Source: Shewanella psychrophila (lineage in GTDB: Bacteria; Pseudomonadota; Gammaproteobacteria; Enterobacterales; Shewanellaceae). From it: 64,000 nucleotides of DNA. Position numbers and translations under genes: made by a program. Position 1 is the first letter of the stretch. Every line of letters starts with the position of its first letter. Shown here piece by piece: positions 50,596 to 59,607 of this stretch. The notes below the pieces were generated by a model. The model did no database searches, was not told the origin of the DNA, and was given only the letters and a program-made list of their open reading frames with translations. The DNA is taken from contig NZ_CP014782.1 in assembly GCF_002005305.1 (NCBI RefSeq), forward strand, positions 4,836,001-4,900,000, in the 5' to 3' direction.

Positions 50596-52596
50596 CTAGA
50601 TCTTAAACTGCTGTATATTCTTCGACAAATCTTCGGTCACATGCTGAAACTCGGCCAGACTCGCCGATAAGGCTTCGCTCGATGCCAATGAATCATCGGA
50701 CAGGCCTCGGACATTCTCCACATTACAAGCCACTTCTTCGGTAACCACTGCCTGCTGACCTATAGCTGAGGTGATCTCAATAGTCTGCTGCTGAATAGCC
50801 GAAATAGCACTGGTGATGCCAGTTAGCGCCTCTTCGACTTTTATAGTCAGATCCTGACCCACATTAGCCTGCTCGACTCCTTCTTCCATCACTTGTTCCG
50901 CCTGCAGCGCATTTTGTTGCAGAGTCTGAATGATCTCTTGAATATTGGCGGTCGAGTCTTGTGTTCTTGAAGCTAAGGTTCTCACCTCATCCGCCACCAC
51001 GGCGAAGCCCCTCCCCTGTTCACCGGCGCGTGCAGCCTCAATGGCGGCGTTAAGTGCTAATAAGTTAGTTTGCTCAGCAATACCACGAATGACGCTCAGT
51101 ACCTCGCCAATCTGCTCTGAGCTGGTTCTCAGGTGTCGGACCACCTTAGCAGCCTCGATGACCTGAGAGGAAAGTGACTGCATGCCTTGAGTGGCCTTAG
51201 CAACAATCTTCATACCATCACGGGACTCCTGTTGAGCTTTCTCGGCAAACTCACTGGCTCGCTGAGCACTATTTGCCATCTCCTGAGAGGTATGGGCCAT
51301 TTCAGTTGCAGCAGTAGCCACACTGGATATCTCCTGCTTCTGCTGAGAAACCGAATGCAATGCCTCATTACATATAGCAACTGCACCACTGACCCCAGAA
51401 TCGACCCTCTGTGTCAGTTCACGGGTCTGCTCCAGCATCCCTTGTACCTTAGCCGCAAAACGGTTAAATGCATCACCGAGTTTGCCTAGTTCATCTTCTC
51501 TGTCCATATTGATGCGCTTAGAAAGGTCGCTATCACCTTGGGCAATATCTTCCATCGCCTCGAGTAAGCGATTTATCTGACGTCTAAATGGTAACAGCAT
51601 CATCCAGACTGTAGCGCCTACCAAGAGCATGATGACCACAGCAAGCAAGCTTGCGTTAACTATAGCCTCATTAACTGGTGCCTCAATCACATCTTTAGGC
51701 AGCATAAAGGCAAGATGCCACTTCTGTTGAGGAAAACTGCCACCTACGCTGACATAGCTGACCCTTTGTTCTACGCCCTTGAAAGTCACCTTGGCAACGC
51801 CCTGCTCCTTTGAATTCATCAAGCGGGTCAGTTGTCCAAAACCTTGGGTCTCATTAAAATAGCTATCGACCTTACTGGCTTGAGAGCCTGGCTGGAACTC
51901 CTGAGTAAATCCAGGGAAATACACCAGCTGCCCGCTTTGAGTCATCAAAAATGCCTGACCCTGACCATGATATTTCATCCTGGCTAGCAACTCAGTACCT
52001 ATGGTATCAATCAAGATATCCATGCCACCTATGCCGATGAACTCACCATTAGCATTCTTAATTACGGACTTAACCGTAGCCGAAATAGAACCATCGTTAG
52101 CATCTACCGCAGGATCGGTTACATACATGCCATTTTTATTGATACCTTCCTGCCACCAGGGACGCTTATTAGTGTAGTAGTCCGCATCATCGTATCTGCC
52201 ATTGAGATCGAAATACTCGAAAGTATTCGCCGATCCAAAGAATACAGACTTGATATCACTGTCTGTGTCTGAGAAATGTTTGAAGTATTGAATGACATTT
52301 TGATACTCAGCATCGCGATCTAAGTTACTGAGTCGCTTATTGTACTGAGTGAACCAGTCCAATAATTGAGGCGAGGCAAACACAGAATCGATCACTTTTG
52401 CCTTCTCAACGAAGTAGCCAGTCACCTCATTAGATTTAAACTGTACCAAGGCGGAGAGATCGGCATCGATCTGTTTGCGTGTTCTGTCACTTTCGCCGTT
52501 AACGAGGAAGGCTGAAACGATGACGAGTAAAATAGCTAATGCGCCGACAATGGCAAAGACAAGTTGGAGACTGAGGGAGCTTTTTAGCTGCTTCAT
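50596..52596 (-). CDS. Methyl-accepting chemotaxis protein with dCache sensor
   Basis: A 666-residue chemoreceptor with TM1 (about 9-29), a periplasmic double-Cache region containing DDADYYTNKRPWWQ and TDPAVDANDGSISATV, TM2 (about 314-336), HAMP (about 337-392) and the signalling domain with EQGRGFAVVADEVRTLASRT near residue 530. The Y-x-x-RPWW motif is the ligand-contact signature of dCache domains that bind small organic compounds such as amino acids; the ligand is not known. Monocistronic. Confidence 0.92.
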   Translation of the reverse strand: MKQLKSSLSLQLVFAIVGALAILLVIVSAFLVNGESDRTRKQIDADLSALVQFKSNEVTGYFVEKAKVIDSVFASPQLLDWFTQYNKRLSNLDRDAEYQNVIQYFKHFSDTDSDIKSVFFGSANTFEYFDLNGRYDDADYYTNKRPWWQEGINKNGMYVTDPAVDANDGSISATVKSVIKNANGEFIGIGGMDILIDTIGTELLARMKYHGQGQAFLMTQSGQLVYFPGFTQEFQPGSQASKVDSYFNETQGFGQLTRLMNSKEQGVAKVTFKGVEQRVSYVSVGGSFPQQKWHLAFMLPKDVIEAPVNEAIVNASLLAVVIMLLVGATVWMMLLPFRRQINRLLEAMEDIAQGDSDLSKRINMDREDELGKLGDAFNRFAAKVQGMLEQTRELTQRVDSGVSGAVAICNEALHSVSQQKQEISSVATAATEMAHTSQEMANSAQRASEFAEKAQQESRDGMKIVAKATQGMQSLSSQVIEAAKVVRHLRTSSEQIGEVLSVIRGIAEQTNLLALNAAIEAARAGEQGRGFAVVADEVRTLASRTQDSTANIQEIIQTLQQNALQAEQVMEEGVEQANVGQDLTIKVEEALTGITSAISAIQQQTIEITSAIGQQAVVTEEVACNVENVRGLSDDSLASSEALSASLAEFQHVTEDLSKNIQQFKI

Positions 52597-52817
52597 GCTA
52601 GTACCTTTTACTTATTTTTATTATTAGCCCATCAATCTAGCAGAACTACGCCGAGAGTGAAGGCTTAACAAGGATAAAATAGTGAAAAGTGTTTTTTACA
52701 TGTTACAAATCAAGAACTGAAGTGGCAAAGCATGTTAACGACTAAGAAAGCGGTAGGACTAGAGAAATTTAAATTATTGGGATTATCTGAACCGAGCGGA
52801 CATTTATGAGACTGATA

Positions 52818-53024
52818 TTAGAACAGCTCATTGAGCATCTTTCGCTCTTCATCGCTGAGTAAAGAGACAGTGCCTAATTGAGGAAGCTCTGATTTGGCCT
52901 GTGAGAGTTGCTGCTCCAGACTGGCAATCTTGAGTAATAGTGAGTTAACGACCACAGGAAACAATTCCCTTAACTGGCTATTATCTGGATCTACCGCAAA
53001 ATTGATATCTCTATGCATGGTCAT
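52818..53024 (-). CDS. Small unknown protein, 68 residues
   Basis: The ATG is preceded by a strong GGAGGGG, which supports translation. The protein has a short coiled-coil stretch (SLLLKIASLEQQLSQAKSEL, about 28-47) and a polar C-terminus ending NELF; no signal peptide. I recognise no family. It lies between the chemoreceptor and the bacterioferritin genes. Confidence 0.6.
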   Translation of the reverse strand: MTMHRDINFAVDPDNSQLRELFPVVVNSLLLKIASLEQQLSQAKSELPQLGTVSLLSDEERKMLNELF

Positions 53025-53109
53025 TTTATCCCCTCCGAATCATTCTCATCAGGATAACTAACTTTACTGAATACAAGCTGTACGAAAGGATAGAAGATAA
53101 AAACTAAAA

Positions 53110-53138
53110 AGACACTCAAGTTTCGCAACCTGAGTGCC
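53110..53138 (-). terminator. Terminator after the bacterioferritin pair
   Basis: On the minus strand CACTCAGGTT and AACTTGAGTG pair around a short loop, followed by TCTTTTTAG. A second, longer imperfect hairpin lies at 53,165-53,210. Confidence 0.75.
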
Positions 53139-53216
53139 TAATACTAGTGATAATCCGAGACTCTTCACTTCAAAGCAGTCAACTGCAATGCAGTGGACTT
53201 TAGAGTGAAACCCAGA

Positions 53217-53684
53217 TTACATCATAGATTGAAGATAGTTTTGCAAACCGACCCGACCGATAAGGCCAAGCTGTTTCTCTATCCAATGCATATGATCCGA
53301 TTCAGTCTCCTCTAACAGAACCGCTAAGATTTCACGAGTCTGATAGTCTTGCTTCTGTTCACATAAAGCTATCGCCTTACGCAAATTATCGGCAACTTGA
53401 TATTCATAATTGAGATCATTTTGTAGCATCTCCTGAGTGTTCTTACCAATATTGAGTGCTTCGCGACTGGCAACATCGGGAGTCCCCTCTAGAAATAAAA
53501 TACGCTGCACTAACTTAGCGGCGTGGCCTCTCTCATCATCGGACTCATGGGATATTCGCGTATGAAGCTCATTCAGTCCCCAATCTTCATACATCAAACC
53601 ATGAACAAAATACTGATCCATTGCCGATAGCTCACCAGTCAGCAGCTGGTTGAGTGTATCGATAACCTCTTGGTTGCCTTTCAT
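53217..53684 (-). CDS. bfr: Bacterioferritin subunit with ferroxidase centre, lacking the heme Met
   Basis: A 155-residue four-helix ferritin of the iron-storing bacterioferritin cage. Aligned to E. coli Bfr, the ferroxidase ligands are present (Glu18, Glu51, His54, Glu94 and the Glu-x-x-His pair, the last displaced by a one-residue insertion). The heme ligand Met52 is replaced by Arg (SDDERGHAAK). It is the second gene of a tandem pair, 11 bases after the other subunit; the two probably assemble into mixed 24-mers. Confidence 0.93.
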   Translation of the reverse strand: MKGNQEVIDTLNQLLTGELSAMDQYFVHGLMYEDWGLNELHTRISHESDDERGHAAKLVQRILFLEGTPDVASREALNIGKNTQEMLQNDLNYEYQVADNLRKAIALCEQKQDYQTREILAVLLEETESDHMHWIEKQLGLIGRVGLQNYLQSMM

Positions 53685-53695
53685 CTGATAGCCTC

Positions 53696-54166
53696 TTATT
53701 TATTGATTTTTGATTGAAGAAAATTCTGCATGCCGGTTAATGAGATCAGCTCTTGCTGGGATTCAATCCAGTCGAGGTGCTCCTCTTCATCTTCGAGCAG
53801 ATCAGCCAGTAGATCACGACTGACATAATCTCTTAGCGACTCACAAACCTCGATGGCAGCTCTCAATTCTAAGATTTGCTTCTCGACCATGGTCTTATCA
53901 CAAGTGAGCATCTCTTCGCAATGCTCACCGATCCTCAGTTTTTGCAGTTGTTGCAGATTAGGCAAGCCTTCGAGAAACAGTACACGCTCAATGAGCTTGT
54001 CCGCATGTTTCATATCCTGAATGGATTTTTTATAAGACTTATGATTCAGCTCTTCGAAGCCCCAGTTCTTATACATACGGGCATGGAGAAAATACTGATT
54101 GATGGCAGTCAGTTCGAAAGTGAGAATATTATTGAGCTGACCGAGTACCTGAGGTTGACCTTTCAT
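53696..54166 (-). CDS. bfr: Bacterioferritin subunit with heme Met and degraded ferroxidase centre
   Basis: The 156-residue partner subunit keeps the heme ligand Met52 (IQDMKHAD) but has Asp at position 51 and Val at position 94 of the E. coli alignment, both normally Glu in the ferroxidase site; His54, Glu127 and His130 remain. The ATG at 54166 (MKGQPQVLGQLN) follows AAGGGA and matches the family length; the frame is open for 11 more codons. Together with the following gene it gives complementary subunits: one binds heme, the other oxidises iron. Confidence 0.93.
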   Translation of the reverse strand: MKGQPQVLGQLNNILTFELTAINQYFLHARMYKNWGFEELNHKSYKKSIQDMKHADKLIERVLFLEGLPNLQQLQKLRIGEHCEEMLTCDKTMVEKQILELRAAIEVCESLRDYVSRDLLADLLEDEEEHLDWIESQQELISLTGMQNFLQSKINK

Positions 54167-54264
54167 CTCTGCGTCCCTTAATTGTGAAACTTGATTCAAA
54201 TCAAGTCACAGAGACTATTACAGAAAAGATTAAAATGCAATTACCGTTACATTTCAACAACTTA

Positions 54265-54292
54265 GAAATGAAAAGCATTCTTATTTGCATTC
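54265..54292. promoter_or_regulatory. Possible Fur box upstream of the bacterioferritin genes
   Basis: The AT-rich imperfect palindrome aatgaaaagcattcttatt, about 100 bases upstream of the first bfr gene, resembles the Fur consensus in its AAT-G-A and CATT halves. The match is partial, so this is tentative. Confidence 0.35.
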
Positions 54293-54417
54293 TTTTTAAC
54301 GACAGTTTTTAGGAACTATTAGCGTGTTAGGGAAAGTTCATGAGAAACAGTTTTTGAATTCAGTGTCAGGATGTAAAATATGATGGCTAGATGCAAGTTA
54401 GTCTGATTTGCACTCAG

Positions 54418-55428
54418 TTAAAAAATCTCGATATCATCATCAAACTTCTTCTCGCTAAGGGCGCCACGCGAGACCAAATCTTCATAAACCTCGATACGAT
54501 TCCGCCCCGTCTCCTTGATGTAATACAGGGCTTGATCGGCCTGAATCAACAAAGTATTGGCCTGCTTGTCAGAGCAAATCTGGGTTATCCCCATAGATAC
54601 AGTGAGCCGAACCTTTTCACCGTGAAAACGATAGAGGCTATCACTAAATTTTTGACACTTGGTCAACATCTGATGTTTAGTAGACGGGGCAATTAACAAT
54701 ACAAACTCATCACCACCAAATCTGAACATGGCATCCTCTTCATCAAATACCGAGCGCATGACCCTAACAAGATCTAACAAAATCTCATCACCATAAAGGT
54801 GACCGAAGCTATCATTAATCAATTTAAATTTATCGATATCGAATATACACAGCCAGTGATGCTTTAGCTGCTTGATTTTGGCCTGTTCGATGGACACAAG
54901 ATTAGTATTGGCCGCTCTCAGCCTGGAGCCGAATGCCTTACGGTTGAGTAAGCCTGTGAGCTCATCAGTTTCACATTCGATGACGATGGCAAGAAAGTTC
55001 TCAAACACTTTAGCCAGCCCCTTCAACAGGCCTAAGTTGTGCTCAGTTATGCACTCAAGTTTAACCCAAAGTACTTTCACCACGCATGAATTTAGCTTGA
55101 TTGGAATCGCTATCAGAGCCGGTATAAGATCATTGCTATAGCAGGTCGATTGACTGCTTACACACTTGGTAAAACAAGCGGCAGCTTCCTCGCATACACT
55201 GTCATCGTTGCTGTTACCATAGGGGTTGTGACTAAGAGAAAAATATTCAGGTAACGCCACCTCCTCCAGCTCACTCGATGAGATATGAATATCAAAAATC
55301 TGTACATCTAACGGGGTGACAAACTGCTGTACGGTTGATACTAAACTCTTAGTCAGTGAATCTAGCTGACGCTGCTCCGTCAGCCTAACCAGTGAATCTA
55401 AGATAACTTTGAGGTCCGTTCTCATCAA
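54418..55428 (-). CDS. Diguanylate cyclase (GGDEF protein) with N-terminal sensory domain
   Basis: A 336-residue cytosolic protein. The C-terminal GGDEF domain (about 165-325) carries the intact active site FRFGGDEFVLL near residue 238 and CIFDIDKFKLINDSFGH with the metal Asp, so it should make cyclic di-GMP. The usual inhibitory RxxD site five residues before GGDEF reads DEED, so product inhibition through this site is probably absent. The N-terminal half looks like a GAF-type sensor without transmembrane segments; its signal is unknown. Confidence 0.9.
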   Translation of the reverse strand: MMRTDLKVILDSLVRLTEQRQLDSLTKSLVSTVQQFVTPLDVQIFDIHISSSELEEVALPEYFSLSHNPYGNSNDDSVCEEAAACFTKCVSSQSTCYSNDLIPALIAIPIKLNSCVVKVLWVKLECITEHNLGLLKGLAKVFENFLAIVIECETDELTGLLNRKAFGSRLRAANTNLVSIEQAKIKQLKHHWLCIFDIDKFKLINDSFGHLYGDEILLDLVRVMRSVFDEEDAMFRFGGDEFVLLIAPSTKHQMLTKCQKFSDSLYRFHGEKVRLTVSMGITQICSDKQANTLLIQADQALYYIKETGRNRIEVYEDLVSRGALSEKKFDDDIEIF

Positions 55429-55497
55429 TTGCCCATATTGATTAAAAGCAAGATATGGGAAGTATAGTCAAAATGTAAACGAAGAGATGACAGGCAT

Positions 55498-55530
55498 AAA
55501 AAAAGGTATCTTGGGATCAAGATACCTTTC
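55498..55530 (-). terminator. Terminator of nqrM
   Basis: AAGGTATCTTG and CAAGATACCTT pair with a four-base loop and are followed on the minus strand by TTTTTTTATG. Confidence 0.88.
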
Positions 55531-55546
55531 AATGGTACAACTGCTA

Positions 55547-55774
55547 CTAAATGATACGATTCTTGGCGAGCTTTTCACGCCTCTCATCTTCTTCGGCAGC
55601 CATTTTTTCTTTACGATTGTCACAAGGGTCATCGCAATCGCATGCTTTATCTATGCCTAATGCCCCTAGACCACCACAACTACCCGCTACTGCGGTTCGC
55701 TTAACGATATAGCCAATAGACATCAAAAGAAAAAACAGCAATAAAACAACAAATGCCGCGATAAATGTACTCAT
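55547..55774 (-). CDS. nqrM: Na+-NQR maturation factor NqrM
   Basis: The 75-residue protein has one N-terminal membrane helix (about 3-22) and four Cys in SCGGLGALGIDKACDCDDPC, the DUF539 signature. NqrM is needed to build the iron centre of the sodium-pumping NADH:quinone reductase. I take MSTFIAAFVV as start. It lies downstream of apbE and the nqr operon, the usual place in gammaproteobacteria. Confidence 0.9.
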   Translation of the reverse strand: MSTFIAAFVVLLLFFLLMSIGYIVKRTAVAGSCGGLGALGIDKACDCDDPCDNRKEKMAAEEDERREKLAKNRII

Positions 55775-55900
55775 CAAATACTCCAAGTGTAGCGAGAGGC
55801 GATTATATCATCAGATCCCTTGTCAAACCTAAGGGTATAACGCGAGATCTGATCTAACACCTACAATAGTCTTTAAACCTAAACCAGAAGATGTAACAGC

Positions 55901-56917
55901 TCACTGATTTGAATAAGGTTTAAAAGCATCACTATAAAAAACTTTAAAGCCGCTATCTTGCTTCTCAATCAACATGATGGCTAAATTTTCCTGCTTAGCA
56001 AGCGCTAATGACTTCTCGGTTCCCAGTACCATCATGGCAGTGGCATAACCATCGGCAACCATAGACTGCTTATGAAGTACAGTCACAGAAGCTAATCTAT
56101 GATCGATTGGGTAGCCATCTCGTGGATCGATAAGATGAGAAAACTGTCGGCCATCTTCTTCATAGTAATTACGATAATCACCGGAAGTAGCAACCGCCAT
56201 GTCACCAGGAGCAATCACTTGTTGAATTTCTCGGTCGTCAACATCAGGCTGCTCAATAGCAACGCGCCAAGGTGAGCCATCGACCTTATTGCCAAATACA
56301 CTGAGCTCACCACCAATCTCAACTAAATAACCAGAGACATGATATTTATCCAGTATGGCCGCAACGATATCGACACCAAACCCCTTGGCGATCGATGAAA
56401 GATCCACGTATAAATCAGGGTTAGTCTTAGTCAACTTAGTGCCATCTAACTGGAGGTATTGCATGCCAGTTTTTGCCTTGGCTGCAGCGATAACATCTTC
56501 AGATGGTATGCTCGTTGGTCGCTTATCGGGTCCAAATCCCCATAAGTTCACTAGAGGCCCTAAGGTAATATCCAGTGCGCCATCGGTGACATCATAAAGA
56601 TGTATCCCCTCGGCGATAACAAAAGCCGTGTCCTTCGAAACTGTAATTGTCTCTTCATGACTCATGGAGTTAAAGCGTGACAGTTCAGAGGTGGGCCGAT
56701 AGGTAGACATCTGATCATTGACCTTCTCTAGTGCGAGATCAATTTCAGCTTGAAGTAGGTTTGCTTCCGGAAGCTGCTCACTCGGTACCACTTTAATGTG
56801 ATATGTCGTGCCCATGGTGTTGCCGGAAAGTGAAATTATTTGTGCAGGTTTACTACACCCAGAAACAAAAAAGGCCAGCCATACAAGGGCTAACCAGTTT
56901 ACTAAGGTCTTTTTCAT
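55901..56917 (-). CDS. apbE: FAD:protein FMN transferase
   Basis: ApbE attaches FMN covalently to Thr in NqrB and NqrC. The 338-residue lipoprotein has a lipobox FFVSGC (Cys at about 21) and the conserved motifs GNTMGTTYHIKV, DLSSIAKGFGVDIVA, and SHLIDPRDGYPI near residue 262, where FAD and metal bind. It lies directly after nqrF, separated by a weak terminator hairpin, and serves the nqr products. Confidence 0.95.
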   Translation of the reverse strand: MKKTLVNWLALVWLAFFVSGCSKPAQIISLSGNTMGTTYHIKVVPSEQLPEANLLQAEIDLALEKVNDQMSTYRPTSELSRFNSMSHEETITVSKDTAFVIAEGIHLYDVTDGALDITLGPLVNLWGFGPDKRPTSIPSEDVIAAAKAKTGMQYLQLDGTKLTKTNPDLYVDLSSIAKGFGVDIVAAILDKYHVSGYLVEIGGELSVFGNKVDGSPWRVAIEQPDVDDREIQQVIAPGDMAVATSGDYRNYYEEDGRQFSHLIDPRDGYPIDHRLASVTVLHKQSMVADGYATAMMVLGTEKSLALAKQENLAIMLIEKQDSGFKVFYSDAFKPYSNQ

Positions 56918-56973
56918 TTTGACCTAAATCCTTATCACTATAAAAACTGATGATCTATTCGAAACTTGATTAA

Positions 56974-57003
56974 AGACAGTGAGGCGATTTTCCTCACTGT
57001 CTG
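56974..57003 (-). terminator. Weak terminator between nqrF and apbE
   Basis: GACAGTGAGG and CCTCACTGTC pair with a seven-base loop, followed on the minus strand by TTTAATC. The short T-run suggests partial read-through into apbE. Confidence 0.65.
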
Positions 57004-57067
57004 TTTCAAACTCGAATGACAACTATCTCAAGATTCAAGCGTTTAATACCAATCGGTATTAGTGTGA

Positions 57068-58315
57068 TTAGCCGCCGAAATCATCCAGAAGGATGTTTTC
57101 ATCTTCGACACCAAGATCTTTCAGCATACCGATAACAGCCGCATTCATCATTGGAGGACCACACATGTAGAATTCACAATCTTCCGGCGCATCATGGTCA
57201 CGCAAGTAGCTTTCATAAAGTACATTATGAATGAAACCAGTCTTGCCTTCCCAGTTATCCTCAGGCTGAGGATCTGATAGCGCAACATGCCAATCAAAGT
57301 TTTCGTTATCTGACGATAAACCATCGAAATCTTCGACATAGAACATTTCACGCTTAGAGCGCGCGCCATACCAGAAGCTTATCTTACGATCTGTCTTAAG
57401 ACGCTTAAGCTGATCGAAGATATGAGAACGCATAGGCGCCATACCTGCACCACCACCGACAAAGATCATCTCATTGTCAGTTTCTTTAGCAAAGAACTCA
57501 CCAAACGGACCAGAGATTGTGACCTTATCACCCTCTTTCAAGCTGAAGATGTACGAAGACATCTTACCGCAAGGCAGAGTTAGGTTACGTGGCGGAGGTG
57601 TTGCAATACGCACGTTCAACATGATGATACCAGCCTCTTCAGGATAGTTCGCCATAGAGTATGCACGGATGGTTTCATCTTCTACTTGAGACTCTAGCTT
57701 GAAGAAGCCAAAGTGCTCCCAGTCACCACGGTATTCAGCAGGAATATCAAAATCTGCATATTTAACATGGTGTACAGGCGCTTCAATTTGAATATAACCA
57801 CCGGCGCGGAACGGAACTGAATCGCCACCTGGAATTTGAAGCTTAAGCTCTTTAATGAAAGTGGCCTTGTTATCGTTAGAGATAACGGTACATTCCCACT
57901 TCTTAACACCGAAGATCTCATCTTCGAGCTCAATTTCCATATCGGTTTTAACGCTTACCTGGCAAGATAAACGACAGCCCTCACGAGCCTCACCTTTACT
58001 GATATGATCCAGCTCAGTTGGCAAAATATCACCGCCACCCGATTTAATATGTACTTTACACTGACCACAAGTACCACCACCACCACATGCACTAGAGACG
58101 AAAATACCGCTCTCAGCCAATGCACCTAGTAGCTTGCCACCTGCAGGCAGTTTGATGCCTTTCTCAGGATCATCATTGATACCAATTGTAATGTCACCAC
58201 TGTTGACCAACTTTGACTTGGCAAACAAGATGATTAGTACCAAACCTAAGACGATAGCAGTAAACATACTCACACCGAGGTAAACCTCGAGTGGAGTAGA
58301 TTTAAGAATATCCAT
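57068..58315 (-). CDS. nqrF: Na+-translocating NADH:quinone reductase subunit F
   Basis: NqrF takes electrons from NADH. The 415-residue protein has an N-terminal membrane helix (about 11-33), a [2Fe-2S] domain with ACGGGGTCGQCKV and a fourth Cys in GCRLSCQ, then an FAD/NADH reductase module with RAYSMANYPEE (FAD) and VGGGAGMAPMRSH (NADH). It is the last subunit gene of nqrABCDEF, 45 bases after nqrE. Confidence 0.98.
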   Translation of the reverse strand: MDILKSTPLEVYLGVSMFTAIVLGLVLIILFAKSKLVNSGDITIGINDDPEKGIKLPAGGKLLGALAESGIFVSSACGGGGTCGQCKVHIKSGGGDILPTELDHISKGEAREGCRLSCQVSVKTDMEIELEDEIFGVKKWECTVISNDNKATFIKELKLQIPGGDSVPFRAGGYIQIEAPVHHVKYADFDIPAEYRGDWEHFGFFKLESQVEDETIRAYSMANYPEEAGIIMLNVRIATPPPRNLTLPCGKMSSYIFSLKEGDKVTISGPFGEFFAKETDNEMIFVGGGAGMAPMRSHIFDQLKRLKTDRKISFWYGARSKREMFYVEDFDGLSSDNENFDWHVALSDPQPEDNWEGKTGFIHNVLYESYLRDHDAPEDCEFYMCGPPMMNAAVIGMLKDLGVEDENILLDDFGG

Positions 58316-58360
58316 TAACTTATCCTTAAAAGTCCGAAACAGGAACCCGATGGGTCCCGA

Positions 58361-58969
58361 TTATAGGGACACACCAGAAAACGACATGAATCCAAGCGCC
58401 ATTAGACCTGCGGTCACGAAGGTAATACCTAAGCCACGCAGTCCATCAGGCACATCAGCATATTTCAGCTTTTCACGGATACCTGCTAACAAGACGATAG
58501 CTAAGGCGAAGCCCACTCCTGAACCCACACCAAACACCATACTTTCAACTAGGTTGTAGTCACGCTCAACCATGAAAGAGACTGCACCAAAGATGGCACA
58601 GTTTACGGTGATGAGTGGCAGGAAGATCCCCAGAGCGTTATATAGCGGTGGGAAGAACTTATCCAACACCATCTCAAGGATCTGTACTAACGCTGCGATA
58701 ACACCGATGAAGGTGATGAACTTCAGGAAGCTCAAATCAGCATCCGGTGCTCCAGCCCAAGCCAAAGCACCTGGAGCTAACAGCCCTTGATAGATGATTT
58801 GGTTAACAGGGACTGAAATAGCCAGTACCACAACAACCGCAATACCTAGTCCCATCGCTGTGGTCACTTTCTTCGATACCGCCAGGAATGTACACATCCC
58901 CAGGAAGAAAGACAGTGCCATGTTCTCGATAAAAATAGAGCGAATTAGCAAACTAATATAATGTTCCAT
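58361..58969 (-). CDS. nqrE: Na+-NQR subunit E
   Basis: A 202-residue integral membrane subunit with six predicted helices. The Cys residues in GMCTFLAVSKK and TVNCAIFGAV are those that, with the NqrD pair, hold the intramembrane iron centre. It follows nqrD by five bases and precedes nqrF. Confidence 0.97.
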   Translation of the reverse strand: MEHYISLLIRSIFIENMALSFFLGMCTFLAVSKKVTTAMGLGIAVVVVLAISVPVNQIIYQGLLAPGALAWAGAPDADLSFLKFITFIGVIAALVQILEMVLDKFFPPLYNALGIFLPLITVNCAIFGAVSFMVERDYNLVESMVFGVGSGVGFALAIVLLAGIREKLKYADVPDGLRGLGITFVTAGLMALGFMSFSGVSL

Positions 58970-58974
58970 CGCGC

Positions 58975-59607
58975 TTACCCTTTTGCTTCTACTTGCTCTG
59001 GCTTAACCGTACGGATGATCCAGATCAAAGTACCGATTAAGAAGAACGCACTTGGTGGTAGCAACAACAGACCGTTTGGCTGATACCAGCCACCGTCTGA
59101 AACCTTGCTTAAAATCTCAACACCAAATAACGAACCATTACCAAAGAGTTCACGGACAAAACCAACTGATAGCAAGATAGCACCATAGCCTAAGCCATTA
59201 CCGATACCATCCATAAAACTCATCATTGGCGGTGTTTTCATCGCATAAGCTTCGGCACGGCCCATCACAATACAGTTGGTAATAATCAAGCCAACAAATA
59301 CCGAAAGCTGCTTAGCGACATCGTAGGCATATGCCTGTAATACCTGATCAACCACGATGACCAAAGATGCAATGATAGTCATCTGAACGATGATACGTAC
59401 ACTACTTGGAATATGGTTACGCAACATAGAGATGAACAAGTTTGAACACGCTGTTACAGCGGTCAAAGCAATGGTCATTACCAGTGCAGTTTCCATTTTA
59501 CTGGTTACTGCCAGTGCACTACATACACCTAGTACTTGCAGAGCAATCGGGTTATTACTAACAATCGGTCCCGATAGAACCTGCTTAAGTTCTTTAGCGT
59601 TAGCCAT
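58975..59607 (-). CDS. nqrD: Na+-NQR subunit D
   Basis: A 210-residue six-helix membrane subunit, homologous to NqrE by inverted topology. GVCSALAVTSKMETAL and ITNCIVMGRAEAYAM supply the two Cys of the intramembrane iron centre. Its ATG overlaps the nqrC stop codon by one base. Confidence 0.97.
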   Translation of the reverse strand: MANAKELKQVLSGPIVSNNPIALQVLGVCSALAVTSKMETALVMTIALTAVTACSNLFISMLRNHIPSSVRIIVQMTIIASLVIVVDQVLQAYAYDVAKQLSVFVGLIITNCIVMGRAEAYAMKTPPMMSFMDGIGNGLGYGAILLSVGFVRELFGNGSLFGVEILSKVSDGGWYQPNGLLLLPPSAFFLIGTLIWIIRTVKPEQVEAKG

